From Laccaria trichodermophora (taxonomy: Eukaryota; Basidiomycota; Agaricomycetes; Agaricales; Hydnangiaceae): a stretch of DNA of 64,000 bases. Location of the stretch: the NCBI GenBank assembly GCA_018417955.1, contig JACTVC010000031.1, forward strand, positions 1-64,000, given 5' to 3'. The notes under the pieces are model-generated. The model was not told where the DNA came from. It made no database searches and worked only from the letters and a program-made list of their open reading frames with translations. This document shows positions 55,556 to 64,000 of this stretch, in pieces (positions within the stretch are counted from its first letter, which is position 1; every line of letters begins with the position of its first letter). The translations under genes were made by a program, and so were the position numbers.

Positions 55556-56905
55556 TGAAAATTCCTTTTTGCAACTTACATACACTGTGGGAGTGGGCTT
55601 GTTTGTGCTACAGGAAAATTGTAAATAAAAGAAAGATATAATAGAATCTTTTTTCAGATCAAACCTTCAGAGAAAACTGGAAGAAACTTAAAATATTTTC
55701 TCTCACTTGTCTAGGGTTTATCAGCTACCCCAAACTAAGATATATTTTGAAAACATTCTATTTAAGTTTTGAGAAGAAAAGGGGAAGATATTCACAATAT
55801 ATCTGATAAAAAGGCAGTGGCTGAAAGGTGAATGATAGGTAACAGTCTTGCTGTTGATAACACTCAATAAGAGCCAAAATCGCCAGAGATGATGCCAAAG
55901 TGGTGGTGATGAGTGGTAGGGCCTAGGCCCTAATCTTCAAGTGGAGGAGCTGGCAGCTCTGTAATATTACACAGGTCATCAATGTATACTATGAATGTAA
56001 TAGATATCATAGTTAAATAAACAGGGATGAGGTGGGAGGGTCTTGAAAAAATGCTCATGTATGGTGCTGATCTGCACTTGATGATCAGCCAAAGTCTTTG
56101 ATGTTGAAGAGAGGGTCAGCAGTGCCAAGGAAGTGGGATTCTCACCATGCAAAATAATAGTCTTTATAATGTTGAAGAGGGAAAGGCAGTGCCTCAGACT
56201 ATTATGAGAGGGAGGTGAGAGTTTGTCCTGTAGGGGAGAAGCATGGTGTGCTTACCTGGGTGTCTCACAAGTGCAATGATGGCAGCACAGAGGAGGGACC
56301 CAGGGTTATATACCTCTCTGCAAGCCATAGCGCCTAACTCAGTGTCGCTATTGAATAGCACTGAGCCATAGTGGTGCAAAGAGAGGTATTACTCAGAAGA
56401 TGAGTAAGTGGGGTGCAGCAATGCTGCTGATGGATTTGGCAAGGCTGAATGCAAAGGAGCTGGGCCCAGAGGCCTCCAAAAATGCTCCCCTCCCTTGGAA
56501 TCCACATTTATGTTCATAGTCGAGCTCCTGTCCAGCATCCAATCCAGTGATTTTGGACCCTATCAATGGCAGGGCCATTACCTATCATTCATCTTTTAGG
56601 CACTGCCTTTTTATCAGATATATTGTGAATATCTTCCCCTTTTCTTCTCAAAACTTAAATAAAATGTTTTTAAAATATATCTTAGTTTGGGGCAGTGGAT
56701 AAACCCTAGGCAGGAGAGAGAATATATTTTAAATTTCTTCCAGTTTTCTCTGGTGCTTTTGATCTGAAACAAGATTATATTATATCCTCCTCTTATTTAC
56801 AATTTTCTTGCAGCATCAACAAGCCAACTCCCACAGTGATAGGCACACATATATATTCTCATATTTCTCCCACTTTTTGTAAGCCAGAAATTCCCTTTTT
56901 CAGAT
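55556..56905. mobile_element. Element with ~300-bp terminal inverted repeats (~1.35 kb)
   Basis: The block 55556-55840 returns inverted at 56578-56905. Shared pieces include CACTGTGGGAGT-GGCTTGTT, AAAATTGTAAATAA, TTTCAGATCAAA, AGAGAAAACTGGAAGAAA, CCCCAAACTAAGATATATTTT, AGAAGAAAAGGGGAAGATATT and ATATATCTGATAAAAAGGCAG (sense-strand orientation of the left copy). The ~740 bp between has no transposase. Long TIRs suggest a MULE-derived or foldback-type non-autonomous element. I found no clear target-site duplication. Confidence 0.7.
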
Positions 56906-56934
56906 CAAAATATTCTTTACACCACTTATTAGAT

Positions 56935-58035
56935 GAGGTCTTATCAGTGCCCCCCTAATTCCTGCAGGAATCCAGTCATTCCAGCAGATTCCGGTGGATT
57001 CCAGAGGAATGAAATTTGGCAGGGAGGCCTGCTATTTTCATCATTCCAGTGCCTTACCATTCTGGCAGAATTTGGGCATTCTGGAATTGACACTGGAATG
57101 ATCTGCAGAATGCACAGGAATGGAATGCAACGGAATCTGGTCCTTTGTTTGTTTGTTTTACTTCTGTTACCAAACAAAGGCAACATTACCAAACAAATTC
57201 AATACCATGCCTTTCCACCACCATCAACCATCCTCTTCCCCACCCCCACGACAGCCACAATAAACCAACAACACCATGCCAACCCACAACAACAACGGCA
57301 ACAACCACCCAGCAACGAATGGCAGCAACCACTGCCAGTGACATGGCAGCCAAATGGACAACAACAACAACACCACCACCATCCACGAGCACCCACCACC
57401 ATCCACAAGTGCCCACTACAACGACCACGCAAATGCTGCAACACCACATCACAATGATGACAACTACACATGCTGCAATGCCATGTCACAAAATGACATC
57501 AATGCAATGATGACAACACGATGATGACAACATGTTGACAACCATGTGACAATGAAAACACATTGACAACCACGCGACAACGAAAACATGTTGACAACCA
57601 CACAACAACGACAACACGACAACGACAGTGCGACAATGACCACACAATGACCCAGGATGACAATGACAATGGACAATGAGGCCCAGCACTACCCCCTTCC
57701 CCTTTATTAGTCCCCACCACTCTCTCCCCCTCCATCCCCTCCCCAGGGCCTGCCCCACACCATTGCCTGTCCCTCCTCCCTTCCTTCCTCCCCCTTTCCT
57801 ACGCTGATCACACCCCCACACCACTCTCTGTCCCTCCCTTCCTCCTCCCTTCCTTCCTTCCTCCCCCCTTCCCTCCTTCCTCCCTCCTTCCTTCCTCCCT
57901 TCCTCCCCCCTTCCTTCCTTCCTCCCCCCTTCCTCCCTCCCTTCCTCCCTCCCTCCCTTCCTCCCTTCCTCCCTTCCTTCCTCCCTCCCTCCCTCCCTTC
58001 TTCCCTCCCTCCCTCCCTTCTTCCCTCCCTCCCTC
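56935..58035. mobile_element. hAT-family element fragment, reverse orientation
   Basis: It begins GAGGTCTTATCAGTGCCCCCC, matching the right end of the nested elements read backwards, then GGAATCC/GATTCC subterminal motifs. The interior follows in reverse order: CCACCACC region (57225-57430), ACAACGACAAC/GTTGACAACC region (57470-57640), and a long pyrimidine tract (57700-58035) equal to the purine tract of the other copies. The second terminus (GTAAAGTACTG type) is not found; the element seems cut off at about 58036. Confidence 0.65.
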
Positions 58036-58036
58036 C
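57775..58036. repeat. Long (CCTTCCCTCC)n pyrimidine tract
   Basis: About 260 bp almost wholly C/T on the plus strand, with mirror-symmetric CCTTCC/CCCTCC blocks. Such tracts can adopt triplex (H-DNA) structure. It belongs to the hAT-like element described at 56935-58035. Confidence 0.85.
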
Positions 58037-58249
58037 CAGGGCAGTTAGTAGGAATCACCCAGCTACACTGAGAGCCCTGACAATACAAACAGGCCATAGT
58101 TGATGGGGCCTGCTGATGGGCCGATGAGGGCCAATAACCCTGTGTTGATGAATTGGCTGATGTGATCCCAGTATCAAGGTGAAGAAGGGTCGGCCAGCTA
58201 CATAGATTTATCATAAACCGATCAGTAGGAGGAAGCTGCGCTGGGAAGT

Positions 58250-58620
58250 CAAGTCCCTGTATTTGTGTATCGGCTGATAGCTAACCGATGCAAGGTCGGC
58301 TGACAGTTTTTTGGCTGATGAAAGATAGCTAAGCTATGCAAGGCCGGCTGACAGTTTTAAACATTGCTGGGTAGGTGATCGGCCGAGGGGGCAGCTAAGC
58401 CATGCAAGATTGGCTGACAGTTCTGAACATTGCTGGGTAGGTGATTGGCCGAGGGGGCAGCTAAGCCATGCAAGGTCGGCTGACAGTTTGAACAATGCTG
58501 GGTAGGTGATCGGCCAAGGGCCATCACTTCTGATTAGCAGCTAGGCTATGCAAGGTCGGCTGATATTTCGACCGTGGCCTGGGTTGGTGGTCGGCCGAGG
58601 GCCCTCGACTCTGGTTACCA
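58250..58620. repeat. ~75-bp tandem repeat, about five units
   Basis: The unit contains GCTAAGCCATGCAAGGTCGG, CTGACAGTTTT, GAACATTGCTGGGTAGGTGA and TCGGCCGAGGG. Units start near 58275, 58335, 58395, 58468 and 58543. It is CpG-containing, in contrast to the preceding sequence. Confidence 0.75.
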
Positions 58621-58834
58621 GGGTCAGCTGGTCAGACGTAGATATCACAGAGTCGGCCGTGGACAAAAATGTATGAACATGGTCAGCCGATGCTTCACCG
58701 AGGCCAGCTTCTCAGTTGGGCCTTTAGGTTAGCAGCCGAGCAGAGGCAAACCAGGCAGAACTTACCTCCATAGTTCAAATTTTCAACTTGATCCATAGTA
58801 AATATAAAAAACAAGAGCTGCGATCGCTGCAAGT

Positions 58835-60860
58835 GACTTCTGGGATTCGAACCCAGGGCATACATACATGACGTACACCTCCCAGCGTAACCGCTAAGCC
58901 AAGCCAACGTTGGAAGACAATGTCGGCCGGTATCTTTTACCTGCCTGCAATTTGAACCTGGGCGTCCAAGCTCGGCACTTGGTAAGTCACCGTTCTCGGC
59001 ATACAACAACACAAACCTCTGATTAGTAAATTTTAGCCAGTGTTACAAAAAGGCCGTCCTTGCTCTTACATGACTTCTGGGATTCGAACCCAGGGCATAC
59101 ATAGATACACTATGTACACCTCCCAGCTCAACCACTAAGCCAAGTCAGCACTACAAGAGGAAGTTGGTCAGTATCTTTTAGCTGACGACTATGTCACTCT
59201 AATATAGTAGTAAGTAAAAGACTGTTCAGGATGAATGACTTGTTGGGGATTCGAACCCAGGGCATACATAGATACAATGCATACTCCCATGATAACCACT
59301 GAGCCAAGTCGATGTTGTACCACTTCGTATCTTCAAGTCAATGTTCGACCCGGCCTAAAAGCTCGGCACTTTGTAAGACAACCAACCCGGGTCTGCAAGC
59401 TCACTCAATATTCAAAAGCTCGGCACTTTGTAACTTGACCAGCCCAAGACAACTAACCCGGGTCTGCAAGCTCGCTCTCAATGTTCAACCAGGCCTGAAA
59501 GCTCGGCACTTTGTAACTTGACTGGCGCAAGACAACTTCCCGTTCTCAGCCTGAGAACTAACTCGGGTCTGCATGCTCGGAAAGAATTAATTAAAAAGAG
59601 TTGTGACCGGTGTATGTGACTTTTGGGATTCAAACCCAGGCATACGTAATCAGCACACCTCCCAGCTTAACCACTAAGCCAAGCCAACGTTGGAAGACAT
59701 TGTTGGTCAGCATCTTTTACCTGACGACCATGTCACTCTAATGGGCGGTAAGTAAAACAATTTGGGATTTGAACCCAGCGCGTACAGGTCGGTCAGTATC
59801 TTTTAGCTGCAGTAAAAGACTTTTCAAAATACGAATCATGGCTTGTGCGGGACTTGAACCCATGGCATACATACATATAGTACCTACACCTCCAAGCTTA
59901 ACCACTAAGCCAAGCCAACGTTCCAAGACAATGTTGGTCGGTATCTTTTACCTGACGACCATGTCACTCTAATGGCGGTAAGTAAAAAAATTTGGGATTC
60001 GAACCCAGGGCATACAGGTCTGGTCAGTATCTTTTAGCTGCAGTAAGTAAAAGACTTTTCAAAACGCGAACCATGGCTTGTTTGGGATTTGAACCCAGGA
60101 CAACATATAGTACGTACACCTCCCAGCTTAACCACTAAGCCAAGCCAACGTTGGAAGATACTGTGGGTCAGAATCTATTACCTGCCGGCCATGTCACTCG
60201 AATAGCAATAAAATTTTCAAGACGTCCAAGCCATGACTTGTTTTGGATTTGAACCCGGACATACTACACACACAAGCTCAGCACTTTTTCAACTTTACCC
60301 GTTCTCGGTCTAAGATATGTACACGTTCGGTATCTTGTAACTTACTACCCACTCTCGGCAGAACACAACCTGTTCTAGGGACTAGATGATGCAAACGAGC
60401 ATTGATTAGTAAAATTTTAGCATGTTACTCGCAAGAGCTGCGACAAGTGACTTCCGGGATTCGAACCCAGGGATACACGACGTATACCTCCCAGCTTATC
60501 CACTAAGCCAAGCCAACATTGAAGACAATGTCGGTCAGTATTTATTACCTGCCAACCATGTCACTCTAATAGCAGCAAGTAAAAAGTTTGTCTGGGATTT
60601 GAACCCAGGGCATACATAGATACACTACGTACACCTCACACCTCAACCACTAAGCCATTCGGGATTTGAGCCCGGGGCAGACTGAATTAGGGCGTCAAAG
60701 CTTGGCACTGACTTGTTCAGGGGGTGAACCCGGTGCATAAGACAACCCGGTGGCCAAGTCGATGGCAAAAAAATGTAACTTAGCTGACAACCATGTCTAA
60801 TAGCTTGATAACAGTGACTTGTTCGGGTGCGATTGAACCCGGTCCTGTAAACTCAGCACT
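58835..60860 (-). repeat. Array of tRNA-like (Pol III promoter-bearing) repeats
   Basis: On the minus strand at least ten units read like a tRNA: GGCTTGGCTTAGTGGTTAAG (A box), a GGGAGGTGTACGTA...ATGCC middle, and a TGGGTTCGAATCCC B-box/T arm. The best (59838-59915) can close an acceptor-like stem GGCTTG/CAAGCC. B-box cores lie near 58846, 59080, 59240, 59628, 59765, 59853, 59994, 60085, 60244, 60458 and 60596, with degenerate ones to 60835. Between them recur CCAACGTTGGAAGACAATGT, GTCAGTATCTTTTACCTG and ACCATGTCACTCTAAT. The anticodon arm is too long for a normal tRNA, so these are probably tRNA-derived SINE units amplified in tandem. Confidence 0.7.
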
Positions 60861-60972
60861 GACTTGTTCGGCATTTAAACTACAGTCCAAGCTGGGCCCG
60901 GACATAAGACCAATTGGAGTACAAAATCAAGAATTCACCCCTTATCCCAGATTTACCAACAATTTTTGGAGG

Positions 60973-61046
60973 TCGGCATGGTCTAATGGTAGAGTTGGCT
61001 TCCAGGTTGAATCCCCAGCTTCTGGGTTCAATCCCCGGCCATGCTT
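60973..61046 (+). tRNA. tRNA-like sequence, probably SINE head or pseudogene
   Basis: The plus strand has an A-box-like TGGTCTAATGGTAGA and B-box GGGTTCAATCCC. GGCATGG near the 5' end can pair with CCATGC at the 3' end. The anticodon-arm region does not fold cleanly. It may be a decayed tRNA-Gly-like gene or another SINE head. Functional status is unproven. Confidence 0.35.
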
Positions 61047-61049
61047 ATG

Positions 61050-61334
61050 TTTATGACTCTTTCAACTCTTTTGCAAGACAGCCTTGGCCTCGAGGCTCGT
61101 GCCGCCATCGTTTATGCTTCTGATATAGGGTTGCATCGAGGGTTGTAATTTAACCTGAAAACATGTGTGTTTCCCCCTTTAAAAACCCTCTCACATTTCA
61201 AGGACCCATCTTCACCCCCCTCATCTGCGACATGAATAACTTCACCCCCATGACAATCTGGGGTCTGTTGGGTATCCCTCCACCCAACCCCTACCCTGTA
61301 GGTTCTGTATATCTCCATTGGTCGTAACCAGCTG
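61050..61334. other. Spacer upstream of the TET/JBP-like gene
   Basis: A short interval with no recognised element. Confidence 0.35.
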
Positions 61335-63052
61335 ATGATTCGTCAGAAAGGAACCCGTGTATGGTACAATATGTGTATTGGCGGCCTCCAGTATGCAACA
61401 GTAGACTCCACCGGCAGGTTGCCAGACGTGAGCAATCCCCTTTGTACTTCGTTTTTCCCACTAACATGGTGATTAGGGGACGATACTCTTGACCATCATC
61501 GATGATGACGGCGAGAGGGTTACCTTACCGTACGTCCTTTTTACTCTATCCAAACGCCATTTCACCTATTACGAAAGGGCATGTGGCGTAACACGGGTCT
61601 CTTAATACGTCATACCATTACTACCTGTATCTTTTTCAAAAAAAAATTCATGTCGAGCCTTGTTTGAAAGCCCGGATGAGCAGAAAGTAGTTGGCTGATC
61701 TGAAAGGCCTGGCGCAACCAGACAGGAAAGACGCCGATCCTATCCTAATTATAGTATGACCCTGACAGACCTGGAATTATGTCCCTGTTCTACGTAATAA
61801 ATAAATCCATGCCTGAGCCTCATGTTTTGCCAGTTAAAAGTGTCAAAAATCCTTTTTTTTTGTTCATGACTGCCCCAGATTTCTTTCAATATACAAGGGA
61901 TCTAGCTCGATACTTCAGAGGCCGGTTGCGGTCTTTACATAGCCCAAGCGTTCCTCGTCCTGCTCCACCACCATGGTTGGAGCCGGAGGCCCAAGCATCT
62001 GTTGAAAGGGTAATTAACATGCTTGAAGAAGCATTCAAATCTTCATGTATGTTTCACTTCTAGCTGGCCGATCTTGACTAAGTTGTGGACAGATACGACT
62101 ACTTGGGACGTCTGGGACTATGCTGCAGACTTGTCACCGAGACAGAGTGGAAGCAATGAGGAGTTGGAGAAGAAACTTTTGGCACGATTCCCACTGATCT
62201 ACGAAACAGCCGGGTCCGGTATCCCCTACCTCGATCAACCATGCCATATAACCGACCTGCAGGGTCACATTTTACTTTGGTACTTTCCTCAAATGTTCTC
62301 AGAACAGCTTTGGGTAATTACTTTCACTTCATTACGCCCTCAGACTTTCCTCACTTTACTAGACATTTATTTGGGATCACACAGGTTCTTTGAGCCCCAA
62401 AAAGAGAAGTAATGGGAGTTGGCGGGATCACCACCCCGAGAATGAAAGGGTCACTGGGATTGTAAATTTATCACCCAGCTGGTTTTCTCAAGGACATGAA
62501 GGTCCCGAGGATCCACTACACGCGTCAGCCGATATTCAGGAACCTGCCAATTCAACTTACCTCGGGAATCTTGTATTGGCCAATGCAATTGTTGGCGCAA
62601 TCTATGCCATCGTACAACCCGATCTTTTTGAGTCCGGTTTAGCCGCCTTCGAGAAGCTTGCTGATCATGCCAAGGCATTGGACGATCCTATTAATATTGC
62701 TCTTCGCGTTTGGGCCACTCCTTTCACTGGTCTTTCAGTCATCCTGAACCGAGAGACGATCGATCACCGAGATCTAAAGGGGTATAGGGAGTCTTTTGAC
62801 TTGTTGCTAACCATCGGAAACTACAAAGGAGGCCAGTGTCACTTAGCCGGGCTCGGGTTTAGCCTTGTTTATGACCCTGGGACGGTTGTTGCCCTGGCTG
62901 GCAATGTTTTACAACATGGTGTTTGTCCTGTACTGGGTGACCGGGCCTGTTTAGCTCACTTTTGGCACAAAAAGGTTGGGGAAAGGCTTGGGGTGAAGAG
63001 GCCTCAGTGGTTGACCATGGCAGACATGATATATCATTTGTCTGGTAACTAA
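61335..63052 (+). pseudogene. TET/JBP-like 2-oxoglutarate Fe(II) dioxygenase; 5' part damaged
   Basis: The family is recognised mainly from the last exon (62385-63052, open to TAA). It contains SWRDHHPEN, VNLSPSWFSQGHEGPEDPLH and VLANAIVGAIYAIVQPDLFE, then the core WATPFTGLSVILNRETIDHR with HxD metal ligands H-R-D. NYKGGQCHLAGLGFSLVYDP, GTVVALAGNVLQHGV (distal His) and GDRACLAHF (Arg for 2-oxoglutarate) follow. Upstream pieces fit the same family: exons 61335-61427 (RVWYNMCIGGLQYATVDSTG) and 61477-61529, then ADLKGLAQPDRKDADPI, YDPDRPGIMSLFYVINKS and DLARYFRGRLRSLH. They need one-base shifts near 61680 and 61755, and a stop interrupts VDRYDYLGRLGLCCR. Mushroom TET/JBP proteins oxidise 5-methylcytosine and often travel with KDZ transposons. 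Catalysis by a shorter product is conceivable. Confidence 0.65.
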
Positions 63053-63092
63053 TAAATGATGTATTACAAATCTGACCCAAACTTCCTTGGCC

Positions 63093-63971
63093 TCAGCACC
63101 AATATGTTCGAGACGAAGGGGGGCTTGACGAACCCGATCCCAGGCTTTCTACACCTGAGTTTCTACTCTTGTGATGCCTCATTACATCAGTAAGAGCAGA
63201 CTGCTGTACAATTTCCTCCCAACCCGAAATCTGATCGGTGACCCACTCTTCCTCGGCCTCAGCACACTTGATACGTTCAAGCAGACGATCCCGAGCATTC
63301 TCCAACTGGGTCTTGATGTGCTGAACTTCAGCCGGTGTCAGCGTGGACGTGTCAGTGTCTGGGTACTTGATTGGCAAACCACCCTTGGCCATCCATCTGA
63401 ACCAATTGTATGACCTTTTCAGAAGTTCGTTGACACCCCCTGGTGGTAGGTGATGCGAGTATTCCACCAGGCAAACTCGTATGCAGGCCGGATACGGTCA
63501 TCCATGAAGGCTTCCTGAGGGTGCAGTGGGTTACCCTGGAGACAGGACTTTAAAAAGGGAGGGACGATAAACTGGCAGGAACGTGAGCTCAAAGAGAAAA
63601 AATCTGGGGCAGTGTTACTTTATGCCCATAGGCGCATGCCATGCCGAGAGTCGCTACGATGAACCCCTAACCAAAGGAATGAGTTTAGCCGGGTGCAGCA
63701 AAATAAAGCTCACCTGTTCGGCCGACATGTACTCCAACCAACAATTCTCAAACTTGGGGTCAATGGGGTTTTCGAGCTTTGATGACAAAATGGCTCTGAA
63801 TCGAGAGGACCAGTAGCACAGTACCTCCTGGAACTCTTGCTCGTCCTTCCAGAGGAGATTCGCCACTACAGAAGAATCTCTGGTAAAAGATGGAGGCCGT
63901 ATCTTCAGCACCTCGTCAATCCATTGCCCTGCTCGGCTGGAGTCAAACGACAGGTGTTCTTTTGCATACAT
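63093..63971 (-). CDS. Unrecognised protein with C-terminal coiled coil, possible frameshift
   Basis: Exon 1, 63971-63714 (MYAKEHLSFDSSRAGQWIDE ... CWLEYMSAEQ), joins in phase across a 178-nt intron to exon 2 from 63535 (GNPLHPQEAFMDDRIRPAYE, FAWWNTRITYHQ). The continuation GGVNELLKRSYNWFRWMAKG and the charged helix VQHIKTQLENARDRLLERIK, CAEAEEEWVTDQI lie one frame over. The break coincides with a G5 run at 63436-63440, so one G more would restore a single frame. It may extend upstream past the window edge. It is divergent from nothing visible and tail-to-tail with the TET/JBP-like gene only 40 bp away, as if both belonged to one mobile unit. Function unknown. Confidence 0.5.
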
Positions 63972-64000
63972 GGTGGACAATGAGAAAGAATAATTTGATT

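Noticed and set aside
57186..57510. His/Thr/Gln-rich plus ORFs and Cys/Val/Trp-rich minus ORFs
   Set aside because: They are translations of CCACCA/ACAACG simple repeats within a transposon fragment.
58835..60860. Functional tRNA gene cluster
   Set aside because: A and B boxes are good, but anticodon arms are too long and irregular and units differ in length; tRNA-derived repeats are more likely.

Overview
The window looks like nuclear DNA of a mushroom-forming basidiomycete (Agaricomycetes). The genes are intron-dense with introns of about 48-65 nt (GTRNGT...YAG). The protein families are typical of that group: NB-ARC/TPR STAND receptors, ABCC transporters, an F-box protein, single-pass 'beta-sandwich + TM' proteins and TET/JBP-like dioxygenases. 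Degenerate TTAGGG-type interspersed repeats also fit. No species is claimed.

Layout. 1-18 kb is mostly gene space with normal CpG: a degenerate coding stretch (0-2 kb), a decayed and an intact copy of a multipass membrane protein family (2.5-3.7 and 10.1-12.3 kb), Rsa3 (5.2-5.8 kb), a signal-peptide/TM protein (6.4-8.0 kb), a small gene carrying a hAT-like insertion in an intron (8.7-10.2 kb), an F-box-like gene (12.8-13.9 kb) and a GDA1/CD39 apyrase with a 2-nt frameshift (14.9-16.6 kb). 18.8-37.7 kb is a transposon graveyard: tRNA-headed SINE-like units, a second hAT-like MITE, an NLR pseudogene split by a hAT element that itself carries a younger hAT element, a MULE relic, a 159-bp satellite, and a Tc1/mariner pseudogene split by a non-autonomous LTR retroelement with apparently identical LTRs.

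37.7-54.8 kb is the most striking structure: a large imperfect palindrome with arms of about 6.2 kb. Each arm ends in an apparently intact NB-ARC/TPR receptor gene (1009 and 1017 aa) transcribed outward, and starts near the centre with a decayed ABCC transporter. The region at 21.4-27.9 kb is a third, older, CpG-depleted copy of the same receptor arm. 54.8-61.1 kb holds a long-TIR element, a hAT fragment, pyrimidine tracts, a 75-bp tandem repeat and an array of more than ten tRNA-like units on the minus strand. 61.3-64.0 kb has a TET/JBP-type 2-oxoglutarate dioxygenase gene (catalytic exon intact, 5' part damaged) next to a divergent gene of unknown function.

How it fits together (inference): the receptor genes multiply by segmental duplication, and their TPR arrays change by unequal exchange. 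Older copies and transposons show CpG loss as expected from 5-methylcytosine deamination, while the newest insertions remain CpG-rich. The window thus combines a rapidly evolving immune-type receptor locus, layered transposon invasions whose order can be read, and a gene of the family that oxidises methylated cytosine.
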